Numbered from the stretch's first letter, positions 15,468 through 24,658 are shown. The stretch: 64,000 nucleotides of DNA from Nostoc sp. FACHB-280 (GCF_014697615.1 NZ_JACJSD010000041.1:1-64000), one strand, 5' to 3'. The notes: a model not told the origin generated them from the letters alone. Made by a program: numbers and translations.

Positions 15468-16310
15468 ATGACCAACCTCGAAGAATTTATTGCAGAAATT
15501 AACCGCTTTGAGGCAATTATATCTGAGTGGGATGAAAGTCAAAGGTGTGTAGCTGTCGGTTTAAAACGAGCAATTGAAGCTTTGCATAAAGAAGCACTGA
15601 CAAGGTTAATTAAAAGCCTGAAACAAGAGTCAGTGTCAGCTTTGCGCCATGCTGCTGATGATGAAGTTGTGTATGCAGTTTTGCTATATCATGACTTAGT
15701 TAAACCACCGCTACCACCAATATTACAACGCATTCAAGCTGCCCTTGATGAAGTACGTCCAGGGTTAAAAAGCCACAATGGAGATATAGAATTAGTTGCT
15801 TTTAAACCACCAGATACGGTAGAAGTTAGGTTAATCGGAACTTGCAGCAGTTGTCCAGCTTCCAATTTGACTTTATCTCAGGGAGTCGAACAGGCAATTA
15901 AAAATTATTGTCCAGAAATTACGCAAGTGGTTGCAGTTGGCGATCGCTCCACGGGAGATAATAGCAGTACTGGTTTAACTACTCCTTTTCCGCCCACAAT
16001 TACAACTGCTTGGGTGAGGGTAGCAACAGTAGAACAAATTCCCGATGGGGGGATATTGGCAAGTAAAGTTGGCGGACATTCACTGATTTTATATCGTCAA
16101 GGCGATCGCATTACCTGTTACCGCAATGCTTGTTCTCATCTCGCCTCACCATTGGACGGCGGAAAGGTAGAAAATGGCATCATCACCTGTCCTACTCACG
16201 GGTTTCAATATCAACTAGATACAGGGAAATGTTTAACTGCTGATGTCCCTTTACACTCCTATCCAGTTCAAATTAAAGGTGATAAGGCGTTTGTCAAAAT
16301 TTCCCGATAA
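15468..16310 (+). CDS. NifU C-terminal domain fused to a Rieske ferredoxin domain
   Basis: A 280-aa protein. Residues about 85-157 are a NifU-type scaffold domain with C126-x-x-C129 (GTCSSCPAS). Residues 180-280 are a Rieske domain with C222-x-H224 and C241-x2-H244 (CSHLASPL, CPTHGFQYQ). The first 80 residues are helical. NifU domains assemble or transfer iron-sulphur clusters and Rieske domains carry a [2Fe-2S] cluster, so the fusion is likely a cluster-handling redox protein, possibly serving HupS. The ATG at 15468 is preferred to the in-frame TTG just before it. The bases before it are a CACACTTCACACTTCAT repeat without a clear ribosome binding site. Confidence 0.85.
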   Translation: MTNLEEFIAEINRFEAIISEWDESQRCVAVGLKRAIEALHKEALTRLIKSLKQESVSALRHAADDEVVYAVLLYHDLVKPPLPPILQRIQAALDEVRPGLKSHNGDIELVAFKPPDTVEVRLIGTCSSCPASNLTLSQGVEQAIKNYCPEITQVVAVGDRSTGDNSSTGLTTPFPPTITTAWVRVATVEQIPDGGILASKVGGHSLILYRQGDRITCYRNACSHLASPLDGGKVENGIITCPTHGFQYQLDTGKCLTADVPLHSYPVQIKGDKAFVKISR

Positions 16311-16373
16311 TCAGGATGTAGGTGTCTAAAATCCTACACCAAGTCTCAACCAAAAATCTTTGTGCATCAGTTC

Positions 16374-16392
16374 TGGTGGGCATTGCCCACCA
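16374..16392. terminator. Hairpin between convergent NifU-Rieske gene and dapL
   Basis: TGGTGGGC and GCCCACCA form an exact 8-bp stem around ATT, 64 bases after one stop codon and 8 bases before the other gene's stop codon. No strong T-run is present in either direction, but the position between two convergent genes fits a bidirectional terminator. Confidence 0.5.
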
Positions 16393-16399
16393 CAAGTTT

Positions 16400-17635
16400 C
16401 TACACCTTAAACTTTTCTGTAATTCGCTTCATCGCTTCTTCGACATTTTCCCGGCTGTTGAATGCGGAAATGCGGAAGTAGCCTTCACCCGCAGCACCAA
16501 AGCCAGAACCAGGTGTACCAACTACATTGCAAGTATGCAGCAATTTATCAAAGAAATCCCAACTTGATAACCCATTGGGAGTTTTTACCCAAACATAAGG
16601 CGCATTGACACCGCCATAAACTGCGAGTCCGGCGGCGGTGAGTTTTTCTCGAATAATTTTGGCGTTTTCTAAATAGAAACTTACCAAAGCCTTGGTTTGT
16701 GCTTGTCCATCTTCAAAATAAACTGCTTCCGCACCCCGTTGCACAATATAAGACACGCCATTGAACTTGGTAGACTGGCGGCGGTTCCACAGTTTCCACA
16801 GTTCCACATCGGAACCATCTGCGGCTTTGGCTGTTAAGGTTTTGGGAACGACAGTTAAAGCACAACGGGTTCCGGTAAAGCCTGCATTTTTAGAAAAAGA
16901 CCGAAATTCGATCGCACAATCTCGCGCACCTTCAATTTCGTAAATAGAATGAGGTAAGCTCGGATCTGTAATATAAGCTTCGTAAGCTGCATCAAAGAAA
17001 ATAATTGAACCGTTGGCTTTGGCATAGTCTACCCAAGCTTTGAGATGTTCTTTGGTTGCAGTTGCACCAGTGGGGTTATTGGGGAAACAAAGGTAAATTA
17101 AATCAACTTTTTCCTGCGGAATTTCCGCAGTGAAGTTATTTTCTGCTGTCACAGGCAGATATACTAAACCTGCAAACTCACCTTTATCATTAGCTACACC
17201 TGTATGACCCGCCATCACATTGGTATCTACATATACAGGATACACAGGGTCAGTGACAGCAATGACGTTGTTGTTACCAAAGATATCGAGAATATTACCA
17301 GTGTCGCACTTGGAACCATCAGAAATAAAGATTTCTGAGGCATCGATGTCTGCGCCGCGTGCTTGAAAATCCTGAGCCGCAATTTTTTCCCTTAACCAAG
17401 CATAACCTTGTTCTGGCCCGTAGCCTTTAAAAGTTGCGCGATCGCCCATTTCTTCCACAGCTTTAATCATCGCTGTGCGGCACGCTTCTGGTAAAGGTTC
17501 GGTAACATCGCCAATTCCCAAACGAATAACTTTAGCATTAGGGTTAGCTTCCGCAAAAGCATTTACCCGCCGCGCAATTTCCGGGAACAGATAGCCAGCC
17601 TTCAGCTTCAGGTAGTTGTCGTTAATCGTCGCCAT
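16400..17635 (-). CDS. dapL: LL-diaminopimelate aminotransferase
   Basis: A 411-aa pyridoxal-phosphate enzyme. The start at [20 protein letters not shown] was chosen because it matches the usual length of the family; an upstream Met would add only MRISLSN. The cofactor lysine is K249 in [13 protein letters not shown], with the supporting motifs PNNPTGA (185-191) and DAAYEAY. It converts tetrahydrodipicolinate directly to LL-diaminopimelate for lysine and peptidoglycan, the route used by cyanobacteria and plants. It stands alone, convergent with the NifU-Rieske gene. Confidence 0.95.
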   Translation of the reverse strand: MATINDNYLKLKAGYLFPEIARRVNAFAEANPNAKVIRLGIGDVTEPLPEACRTAMIKAVEEMGDRATFKGYGPEQGYAWLREKIAAQDFQARGADIDASEIFISDGSKCDTGNILDIFGNNNVIAVTDPVYPVYVDTNVMAGHTGVANDKGEFAGLVYLPVTAENNFTAEIPQEKVDLIYLCFPNNPTGATATKEHLKAWVDYAKANGSIIFFDAAYEAYITDPSLPHSIYEIEGARDCAIEFRSFSKNAGFTGTRCALTVVPKTLTAKAADGSDVELWKLWNRRQSTKFNGVSYIVQRGAEAVYFEDGQAQTKALVSFYLENAKIIREKLTAAGLAVYGGVNAPYVWVKTPNGLSSWDFFDKLLHTCNVVGTPGSGFGAAGEGYFRISAFNSRENVEEAMKRITEKFKV

Positions 17636-17847
17636 ATTAGATAGTGAAATACGCACTACAACAGCTTACAGCTAATTGCTCTTAGGGATAGCAGTCTGTC
17701 ATAACTCGATTATTCATTCACTAACACTCACTAAACTCACCAGTCTAAACTAGTTTCTGCACTATGGCGTTAGAAGCACATCAATTTAAACTTACTAATA
17801 GTGAGTGTATAGAATTACTATTTAACCTAAAATAGCATTTTCATCGA

Positions 17848-20025
17848 TTACTCATCTTCTGCATAATTAAACATTAAAACAAATTTTTGTTTAGGTAATA
17901 CCAACATAGGTAGATAAATAGGATGTTCATCCCACCCTTTATTTTTTTCTCCTTTGTGATAGCAAATAATCAAAGTTGGAACATCAGGATATTTCTTTTG
18001 GGCATCTTTTGACCAATCACCGGTACCGAAGCCGTATTGTGGAAACCATTTAAAAGGCTCTTGCCTTTTCATCTCTAATCCTTCTTTATTGTTTCTTTTA
18101 CCTCTGCGAACGTTTAAACGACCTTTTTTCAAACCCTTTGATTTCATATCTGTTAATGCTTTGATAACACGTTGATTTTCCCATACTTCGGAGGGAACAT
18201 AATAACTTTTTGTATAACTGATTATCTCAATAATAAACTCTATATTTACCTCGACATATTCTTCGTCATTTTGATATTGAATTAAAAGATTTGTGATTTT
18301 TTGAAAATCATCCTTAATTTCTTCTTGTTTATAAACTGGACTTTGAGGAAAAATCAATTTTCCTGGTTTTAATACATTAATGACAGAGGGATCTAAAACA
18401 TTAGAGCGAGTCGGTTTAAGATTTCCTCCTATCCAGACAGGTTGAATTTGAATGTTATTAATATCTTCTCCTATAGCTTGACGCATTGCTTCATCTGCTT
18501 CGTGAATTGAGCGAAAAGACTCAAGTATATGCTCTGCTAAAAAGAGACGAGTAACATCTTTTAATTGTGGACGATAACCATACATTCGAGCGTGTTGATG
18601 AACTGTATCGATTACCTTTTGTTTTGCATCACGCCCATAGTAAGTTACCATTAACCCGTCAATTGTTACTCCTCTACCTAATCTATTACCACCGATTAGT
18701 ATATTCATACCAGGATTATAGTTAGGCTCTTTATCAGGGTTATTTGCATTAATTATTTTAGGTATTGCACGTCTTAGCTGAATTTTTAATTCATCTATTA
18801 GTTCATTGAATGGTGGTAAGTTATCAACAGTTTTATTCAATTCTTCATAAGCTTGCTCTAACCATTTTATGGCTTGTTTGTTTTTCGTTGCTGAATTCTT
18901 CTCTCTAATCGCTTGATCTAAATTAATTACAAATTGACTAATAACTTTCTCTAAGACGTTATGAATATCTTGTTTATAACAAATATGAGCAAGAAAAGAA
19001 TATGTTGCATCTTCTTTATCAGAAGATAGCATTTTATAAGTTGAACCTAGAAAAAAGCAACAAAGTGCAAACCTCAATCCATCAGGAATTATCCATTGAT
19101 TACCAGGGTTTTCACCTTTTTGTTTCTTAAGTTCGTTAATTTCTTCAGCATCTACAATACAACAGTAGTTACTTTTTTCAGTAAAAAATAATTCACCTCC
19201 CATATAACTCTCTCCTGGTTCTGGTAGTGCTGCACAAAATTGTGGACTACAAGGATGGGATAGTTTTTGCAATAACAAACTTTGAGGAGTCGCAGTAACT
19301 TGAATATAAATATGATTGGCAACTTCTTGACGTATCTCACCTATGTGTACAAAAGTTGAACTGTCAGAAACCACATCTTTTCCGTGTTTAGCCTGTTTAG
19401 ATTCATTCGTATTTAAACTAGCGTTGTCTGCTTCATCATCAAAAATTAATGTGGGAAAATTTTTAACTTTAGCAGTTTTTAAAACTATCAATAATCTCTT
19501 CAAGTGAGAGATATTTTTTGTTGTAACTAAAACCACACCTGTATCTCTGATATAGGGTGTAATTTTAGTTTTTGCAAAATTAACTGGGTCTTCTTTCCAT
19601 GCTTCCCAATCAAAAATAACAGGGCCTCCTTCGATTTGATTATTAAAACGGTTTGCAGTTTGTTCTCCTAACCATGTATTGTTAGAGGTTAAGACAATAA
19701 AACAACGAAAATTATTTTCATGAGCCAGTGCTAAAGTTGCAATAGTTGTATTAGTTTTACCACTTTGAACTCGACCATAAATAAGTCCGGTTGTACCATT
19801 TGGAATAGGGTCTTGTCCTTTATAAAGTTGACCGACTATCCCTTTGCTATTTTTTCCAACATCACCAACACCAAAGTTTGCTGAATAAACATTGACACAA
19901 TTTTGAACAACTTCAATAGCAGTCTCTTTAAGCTTATTTGTTTCTTTCTGCCCAATTTTTTTCTCTAATTTTTTAATTAATCTATCAATACAGTCGCCAT
20001 TTATTTCAATAGGAGTATGTGTCAT
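17848..20025 (-). CDS. Z1-domain superfamily ATPase/helicase-like protein
   Basis: A 725-aa P-loop protein from MTHTPIEINGD; an alternative ATG at 20052 would add nine residues. Motifs in order: Walker A GRVQSGKT (about 84-91), Walker B FDDEAD (about 195-200), motif III TATPQSLLL, then a Z1-type C-terminal block with GGNRLGRGVTIDGL and DTVHQHARMYGYR, where the late-motif arginines lie. Z1 ATPases are found in restriction-like and other antiphage gene clusters, for example with MutL-like, AIPR or methyltransferase genes, as in the Mza system. Here only one other gene, the 161-aa partner just upstream, is associated. A defence or DNA-processing role is inferred. Confidence 0.8.
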   Translation of the reverse strand: MTHTPIEINGDCIDRLIKKLEKKIGQKETNKLKETAIEVVQNCVNVYSANFGVGDVGKNSKGIVGQLYKGQDPIPNGTTGLIYGRVQSGKTNTTIATLALAHENNFRCFIVLTSNNTWLGEQTANRFNNQIEGGPVIFDWEAWKEDPVNFAKTKITPYIRDTGVVLVTTKNISHLKRLLIVLKTAKVKNFPTLIFDDEADNASLNTNESKQAKHGKDVVSDSSTFVHIGEIRQEVANHIYIQVTATPQSLLLQKLSHPCSPQFCAALPEPGESYMGGELFFTEKSNYCCIVDAEEINELKKQKGENPGNQWIIPDGLRFALCCFFLGSTYKMLSSDKEDATYSFLAHICYKQDIHNVLEKVISQFVINLDQAIREKNSATKNKQAIKWLEQAYEELNKTVDNLPPFNELIDELKIQLRRAIPKIINANNPDKEPNYNPGMNILIGGNRLGRGVTIDGLMVTYYGRDAKQKVIDTVHQHARMYGYRPQLKDVTRLFLAEHILESFRSIHEADEAMRQAIGEDINNIQIQPVWIGGNLKPTRSNVLDPSVINVLKPGKLIFPQSPVYKQEEIKDDFQKITNLLIQYQNDEEYVEVNIEFIIEIISYTKSYYVPSEVWENQRVIKALTDMKSKGLKKGRLNVRRGKRNNKEGLEMKRQEPFKWFPQYGFGTGDWSKDAQKKYPDVPTLIICYHKGEKNKGWDEHPIYLPMLVLPKQKFVLMFNYAEDE

Positions 20026-20032
20026 AAGTTTT

Positions 20033-20518
20033 TTATGCTGATAAAATTGCATCTGGCCAATTATTTTGAGGGATTGTCCGCTCTAAAGGAACTCTCCCTG
20101 TACCTTTAACATAATAGCTTCCTCTTAGTTCTCGCTTCACAGAAATACGCTGATTTGCTAAACCCTCATTTTGATCCAGGATTGTCCATAATTGTTCTTC
20201 TGATAGACAACAAATCCCATCTCGATGACAAATTAAGGCTATAAAAAGTTTGATATCAGGATAGCTTTTATGAAAGCTGATCAGTGCAAATTCTTCCTGT
20301 GAACTGAAGCTAAATGACCAAGAGGAATTAGGTTTTTTTGATATTTTAAATAAAATAGCGGATTGTTTATTTTGACTTTCAGTGAGATAAAGAGACGGAT
20401 GAATGCAAGATAAATAACTTATGGATACATGAGATGTTCCTTTAAGGAGTCGTAGAAAAGCCGCACCATGCAAAAATTCTAGATCATTAATGCTCATGAA
20501 ACTATTGGCATTAGTCAT
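20033..20518 (-). CDS. Unrecognised 161-aa partner of the Z1 ATPase
   Basis: The first gene of a two-gene unit; its stop codon is 8 bases before the preferred start of the Z1 ATPase, or 17 bases inside it if that gene begins earlier. The protein is soluble and beta-rich, with FLHGAAFLRLLKG near the start, a central KQSAILFKISKKPNSSWSFS, then KLFIALICHRDGICCLSEEQ and LWTIL, and a basic RISVKRELRGSYYVKG part. I do not recognise the family. A plausible minus-strand -10 box TATAAT lies at 20528-20533, only about 10 bases before the first ATG, so translation may be nearly leaderless or begin at M8 (MSINDLEF). Confidence 0.6.
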   Translation of the reverse strand: MTNANSFMSINDLEFLHGAAFLRLLKGTSHVSISYLSCIHPSLYLTESQNKQSAILFKISKKPNSSWSFSFSSQEEFALISFHKSYPDIKLFIALICHRDGICCLSEEQLWTILDQNEGLANQRISVKRELRGSYYVKGTGRVPLERTIPQNNWPDAILSA

Positions 20519-20667
20519 ACATTATGTATTATAGTATACTTTATAAGCATAGTATTTTTGTTCAAGGGATACCTGCTGCTAACAATGCTTGAACAACTGC
20601 GACATGATAGATATTTCTGACAGACATCGGTTGAAGATTACTCCTCAAGTACAATAGCTGTAAAAAA
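20519..20667. other. Promoter side of the Z1 module with a possible coding remnant
   Basis: On the minus strand TATAAT (20533-20528) overlaps a palindrome AGTATACT, an operator-like arrangement close to the start codon. Upstream, again on the minus strand, a short frame ending at about 20566 reads SNLQPMSVRNIYHVAVVQAL and then LAAGIP before a stop. It looks protein-like, as if it were the 3' end of a lost gene, but it is too short to assign. Confidence 0.35.
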
Positions 20668-20707
20668 AAAGCGATCGCTTCTTCTCAAACACAAGAGGCG
20701 ATCGCTT
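20668..20707 (-). terminator. apcF: Rho-independent terminator of apcF
   Basis: Read on the minus strand, AAAGCGATCGC pairs with GCGATCGCTTT, extended by CTCTT/GAGAA-type pairs, around a TGTGTTT loop, and is followed by a run of nine or more T. It lies about 90 bases after the apcF stop codon. Both arms contain the HIP1 octamer GCGATCGC. Confidence 0.85.
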
Positions 20708-20793
20708 TACAAAAATTTAGATAGCAGACATATATTTTAGGTTGACAAGCCGAAAACAAAACTAGTCCTTAGCCTCTAGTCTCTCTCTCAGCT

Positions 20794-21303
20794 TTAAACA
20801 TCCTGCTCGCTTAACTCGCGGGTGATATGGTCAAAAGGCTCTTCAACAAAAGCTGCATTAGTTACGCCTGCTGCTGCTACTTGTTCCTTGACGATATCCT
20901 TCATGATTTGCACACCACGAACCGTCGGCCCAATAGGTACACCTAAAGAATTGTAAGTTTCTCTCAAGCCTTGTAATACACGCTCATCTAACACATTGGT
21001 GTTACCTGCAACTAGCGCATAAGTAGCGTAGCGGAGGTAATAGTCCATATCGCGTAAACAAGCCGCATAACGACGAGTTGTATAGGCATTTCCACCGGGA
21101 CGAATCAATTCTGGTAATTCTTCAAATAATTTAGAACCAGCTTGCTTGACAATTGCAGCCGCATTTGAATTGATAGCAGCCGCCGCTTGTACCCGTGCTG
21201 TACCACTTTCAAAATAGGATTTCAGACTGTCGATCGCATTCCGGTCAAAATAACGTCCAGCTACGTCATAATTCTTAATTAAAGTTGTAACTGCATCGCG
21301 CAT
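20794..21303 (-). CDS. apcF: Allophycocyanin beta-18 subunit
   Basis: A 169-aa phycobiliprotein of the allophycocyanin beta type. The bilin-attachment cysteine lies in TRRYAACLRDMDYYLRYA, and the conserved asparagine region and GVPIGPTVRG segment follow. The N-terminus MRDAVTTLIKNYDVAGRYFD and the C-terminal extension FVEEPFDHITRELSEQ point to ApcF, the minor beta subunit of the phycobilisome core, rather than ApcB, which is usually next to apcA. It is monocistronic, with its own terminator, and divergent from glnA. Confidence 0.92.
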   Translation of the reverse strand: MRDAVTTLIKNYDVAGRYFDRNAIDSLKSYFESGTARVQAAAAINSNAAAIVKQAGSKLFEELPELIRPGGNAYTTRRYAACLRDMDYYLRYATYALVAGNTNVLDERVLQGLRETYNSLGVPIGPTVRGVQIMKDIVKEQVAAAGVTNAAFVEEPFDHITRELSEQDV

Positions 21304-21659
21304 TCCTTTTCTCCCAATCGTTACTATCTATGGTTTGATATTTATTTGGCTGCACTTACGCACCAGTAAATTTTTGTGCTATTTAAAATAAGTTCTGCAC
21401 AAAAACAATCTATCCGCTACTTAAGGATTCTATGCCAAAGTTGCCCCCGATGAAATGAACTTTCTTGTTTTTACAGATGCCGTGCGAAAGGTTAATATAA
21501 CCTGTAATCCAGGGAATCTGTAACAAAGACTACATAATTATGTAATCTCAAATCTTTACGATAATCCAGGTGTGTCACAACTTGGTGCGGATCAGTAGGG
21601 TTAGAATGCTTTGGCAGATTCTGGTTTTACAATAGGAAATTGGCAGAGAAGGAGTAAAA
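21304..21659. promoter_or_regulatory. Divergent apcF-glnA promoter region
   Basis: The spacer holds the glnA NtcA site and -10 box, annotated separately. The region between the NtcA site and apcF contains no evident gene. A glutamine riboswitch of the glnA-RNA type was looked for in the glnA leader but its conserved core was not seen. The glnA ribosome binding site AAGGAG is at 21649-21654. Confidence 0.6.
21520..21562 (+). promoter_or_regulatory. glnA: NtcA-activated promoter of glnA
   Basis: GTAACAAAGACTAC (21520-21533) matches the NtcA consensus GTA-N8-TAC exactly. A -10 box TACGAT (21557-21562, form TAN3T) follows 23 bases later. This is the spacing of class II NtcA-activated promoters, in which NtcA replaces the -35 element. 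Transcription should start near 21569, leaving a leader of about 90 bases. The arrangement fits induction under nitrogen limitation. Confidence 0.88.
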
Positions 21660-23075
21660 ATGACAACCCCACAAGAAGTCTTGAAATTGATCCAAGACCA
21701 AAACATTCAGATGATTGATCTGAAATTCATCGATACACCAGGAACATGGCAGCACTTGACCGTGTACCATAACCAAATCGATGAAAGTTCATTCACTGAT
21801 GGCGTACCTTTCGACGGTTCCAGTATTCGGGGTTGGAAAGGTATTGAAGAATCAGACATGACAATGGTGTTAGATCCCAACACAGCTTGGATCGACCCAT
21901 TCATGGCAGAGCCAACCTTAAGCATAATTTGTAGCATTAAGGAACCCCGTACAGGGGAATGGTACAACCGTTGTCCACGGGTTATTGCTCAAAAAGCTGT
22001 TGATTATCTAGTTTCTACTGGTATTGGTGATACTACTTTCTTTGGCCCTGAAGCTGAATTCTTCATTTTTGATGATGTCCGCTTTGACCAAACCGCCAAC
22101 TCCGGCTACTACTATGTAGACTCTGTAGAAGGTCGTTGGAACTCTGGTAGACAAGAAGGCCCCAACTTGGGTTACAAACCACGCTTCAAAGAAGGTTATT
22201 TCCCAGTTTCGCCTACCGACAGTTTCCAAGACATTCGGACAGAAATGTTGCTGACAATGGCAAAATGTGGTGTCCCCATTGAAAAGCAACACCACGAAGT
22301 TGCAACTGGTGGTCAGTGCGAACTCGGCTTCCGCTTTGGTAAGTTAATTGAAGCGGCTGACTGGTTGATGACTTACAAATATGTCATTAAGAACGTAGCT
22401 AAGAAATACGGCAAAACCGTTACCTTCATGCCAAAACCAATTTTTGGCGATAACGGTTCCGGTATGCACTGTCACCAGTCCATTTGGAAAGACGGCAAGC
22501 CTTTATTTGCAGGCGATAAGTATGCTGGCTTGAGTGAAATGGCGCTACATTACATTGGTGGCATTCTCAAACACGCACCAGCACTATTAGCTATTACCAA
22601 CCCCACAACCAACTCCTACAAACGCCTAGTACCAGGTTACGAAGCACCTGTTAACTTGGCTTACTCCCAAGGAAACCGTTCTGCTTCTGTGCGTATTCCT
22701 CTCTCTGGCACTAACCCCAAAGCAAAACGCTTAGAGTTCCGTTGTCCAGACGCTACATCTAACCCTTACTTGGCATTTGCAGCTATGCTTTGTGCTGGCT
22801 TGGATGGTATCAAGAACAAAATTGATCCCGGCGAGCCTCTAGATAAAAATATCTATGAACTGTCTCCAGAAGAGTTGGCAAAAGTTCCTTCTACCCCAGG
22901 TTCTCTAGATAAAGCATTAGCCGCCCTAGAGAATGACCACGCCTTCTTAACCGAAACAGGCGTATTCACAGAAGACTTTATCCAAAACTGGATTGACTAC
23001 AAACTAGCTAATGAAGTTGAGCAGTTGCAGTTACGTCCTCATCCTTATGAGTTTTATCTCTACTACGACTGCTAA
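21660..23075 (+). CDS. glnA: Glutamine synthetase type I
   Basis: A 471-aa GSI enzyme with the beta-grasp [12 protein letters not shown]/metal motifs around [10 protein letters not shown] and [11 protein letters not shown], the [10 protein letters not shown] flap-type segment, and NRSASVRIP near the active site. It makes glutamine from glutamate and ammonium and is the entry point of fixed nitrogen in heterocysts. It has a strong ribosome binding site (AAGGAG). It is followed by a clear terminator and then, on the opposite strand, by gifA, which encodes its protein inhibitor. Confidence 0.97.
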   Translation: MTTPQEVLKLIQDQNIQMIDLKFIDTPGTWQHLTVYHNQIDESSFTDGVPFDGSSIRGWKGIEESDMTMVLDPNTAWIDPFMAEPTLSIICSIKEPRTGEWYNRCPRVIAQKAVDYLVSTGIGDTTFFGPEAEFFIFDDVRFDQTANSGYYYVDSVEGRWNSGRQEGPNLGYKPRFKEGYFPVSPTDSFQDIRTEMLLTMAKCGVPIEKQHHEVATGGQCELGFRFGKLIEAADWLMTYKYVIKNVAKKYGKTVTFMPKPIFGDNGSGMHCHQSIWKDGKPLFAGDKYAGLSEMALHYIGGILKHAPALLAITNPTTNSYKRLVPGYEAPVNLAYSQGNRSASVRIPLSGTNPKAKRLEFRCPDATSNPYLAFAAMLCAGLDGIKNKIDPGEPLDKNIYELSPEELAKVPSTPGSLDKALAALENDHAFLTETGVFTEDFIQNWIDYKLANEVEQLQLRPHPYEFYLYYDC

Positions 23076-23097
23076 TTGCAACCTGTAGTGATTTCTA

Positions 23098-23125
23098 AGC
23101 CACCCTTTAGGGGTGGCTTTTTTTA
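23098..23125 (+). terminator. glnA: Rho-independent terminator of glnA
   Basis: AAGCCACCC and GGGTGGCTT form a 9-bp stem around TTTAG, followed by a run of T, 22 bases after the glnA stop codon. Confidence 0.92.
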
Positions 23126-23225
23126 TGAATTAACACTTTTGCCAACTCTTTAATAAAGCAACAGCAGTAATGGGATAAAAACTTTTACCCTATCACTGTA
23201 ACCTTTCCCCTGTCACCTACTAACT

Positions 23226-23426
23226 TTAGCTCATTGCAGCATGACTACTGCCATAAATTGTGCGTGTAGTTTGGTCGATCTTGCCTTGAATGGGATTCCA
23301 ATAATGGGACACTTCTTCAGGAAGACCAAGTTCTTGTGCAGAACGCATCAGCATTGATTGTTGACGGTTTTTAACTTGCTGATATTGACGCGCCATCAAT
23401 GCACGAGATTTTTCTTGAATAGACAT
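23226..23426 (-). CDS. gifA: Glutamine synthetase inactivating factor IF7
   Basis: A 66-aa basic protein starting MSIQEKSRALMARQYQQVKN and ending in a segment with HYWNPIQGKIDQTTRTIYG. It is the size and type of cyanobacterial IF7, an intrinsically disordered protein whose arginines bind glutamine synthetase and switch it off when ammonium is plentiful. In Anabaena PCC 7120 gifA also lies downstream of glnA, which supports the call. A good ribosome binding site (AAGGGGGA) precedes the ATG, and an NtcA site covers its promoter. Confidence 0.88.
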   Translation of the reverse strand: MSIQEKSRALMARQYQQVKNRQQSMLMRSAQELGLPEEVSHYWNPIQGKIDQTTRTIYGSSHAAMS

Positions 23427-23480
23427 ACTTCAGTCCCCCTTAAGGTTTAGTTATATTTTTTAGCTGATAGTTCTTTCATT

Positions 23481-23515
23481 TATTAATATAGCAAAAATTC
23501 TGTAGCTTAAGCTAC
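23481..23515 (-). promoter_or_regulatory. gifA: NtcA site over the gifA promoter (probable repression)
   Basis: GTAGCTTAAGCTAC (23502-23515) is a fully palindromic NtcA site, GTA-N8-TAC. A minus-strand -10 box TATATT (within 23481-23490) lies a short distance downstream, placing the site over the -35 region. NtcA binding there should block transcription, matching the known repression of gif genes during nitrogen limitation. Confidence 0.8.
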
Positions 23516-23723
23516 CGTTTTGATTTTAACGCTAAAAAAGAAATAAAACTTAATATTTAGGTGACTGAAATGAGTATTTTTGCGTGAGGGAAAATCCCAA
23601 AAGTCATGAATTGCTGATATTTTTACCAAAAATTACCTTTAGAAAAATCAATCATTTCCGTTTCCGGCAAGTAAAGAAAAACTAAGATAGCATCAAAAAT
23701 GATACTTAAGAAAACTTCACACT

Positions 23724-24623
23724 ATGACAGTTACTTATCCACGGAAATTTCAGGGGAATCTAGGTGCGAGAGATATCTTAAAACGGGTAGTTAGCGATCG
23801 CGAATTACACCTGATAACCCTAAATCGCTACCGTTACAACGAACAGCGCAGTTGCAAAGACTTAACAGAAGTAATTGAAAAACTCAACGGACAGCCACGA
23901 GAACTGATCAAGGATTTATCTCACCACATTGCAGATGAAGCGCGTCATGCCATGTGGTTAACCGATTTACTAATAGACCTGGGAGCTAATGTCGGCAATC
24001 CCCCTGGAGTGAGTTATATTGATGAATTCGAGCGATTGCTTGACAAAGATAGTTACGAAGCAAGCGATAAATTAGAAGATGGTCTCATTGCCGCCTTGGC
24101 AGCAATTAACGTTACCGAAAAACGCGGTTGTGAGTATTTCTCTGCCCATATTTATGCCCTCAAACAAGCACCACAGACAGAAGAAAACATCAAAATCCGC
24201 GAAACTATCGAAAAAATTCTGCCAGAAGAAGCCGGACACGTCCGTTGGGGAAACCGTTGGTTAGGCAAAATAGCCGATAAAAGTCCAGAACATCGGCAAA
24301 AAGTCGAGCAAGCCAAGCGCAAATATGCCGCAATTGAACAGGCTGCTTATGAGTCAGGTATGGATATTACTCTGGGTGCAGAACTTCGAGGTGTAACAAG
24401 ACTGGTGGAAGTAGCCAATACCATGCCACTCTGGGAACGTCCCCAATACCTAATGGAACGCCTACCACAAACCTTGTTTGCACCGGAGTTGCAATTTATT
24501 AGAATTCAAGCAGCACAAAAAGCTTGGCAGCGTAACCCACAAGAATTTATGGAAAAGTTTGTGCCAATGTTCATCAACGGCATCAAAAAGAGCGAGATAG
24601 AAACAGAGAAAACTAGTGTTTAA
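23724..24623 (+). CDS. Ferritin-like diiron-carboxylate protein
   Basis: A 299-aa helical protein with two EXXH elements: E72 and H75 in HHIADEARHAMW, and E169 and H172 in LPEEAGHVRW, plus further carboxylates (E40, E132, E137) spaced as in four-helix ferritin-like folds. This is the ligand set of diiron enzymes such as MiaE-like tRNA hydroxylases and related oxidases. The exact substrate is not evident. The C-terminal 100 residues form an extra helical part beyond the ferritin core. It follows gifA but is transcribed the other way. Confidence 0.7.
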   Translation: MTVTYPRKFQGNLGARDILKRVVSDRELHLITLNRYRYNEQRSCKDLTEVIEKLNGQPRELIKDLSHHIADEARHAMWLTDLLIDLGANVGNPPGVSYIDEFERLLDKDSYEASDKLEDGLIAALAAINVTEKRGCEYFSAHIYALKQAPQTEENIKIRETIEKILPEEAGHVRWGNRWLGKIADKSPEHRQKVEQAKRKYAAIEQAAYESGMDITLGAELRGVTRLVEVANTMPLWERPQYLMERLPQTLFAPELQFIRIQAAQKAWQRNPQEFMEKFVPMFINGIKKSEIETEKTSV

Positions 24624-24658
24624 ATTAATAAAGGCGAACAAATGTTCGCCTTTATTAG

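Noticed and set aside
21563-21659. Glutamine riboswitch in the glnA leader
   Set aside because: The conserved core of the glnA RNA motif was not found in the leader; the NtcA promoter explains control.
21707-22295. Long frames on the minus strand inside glnA
   Set aside because: They are mirror frames of a strongly conserved gene and show no protein-like features.
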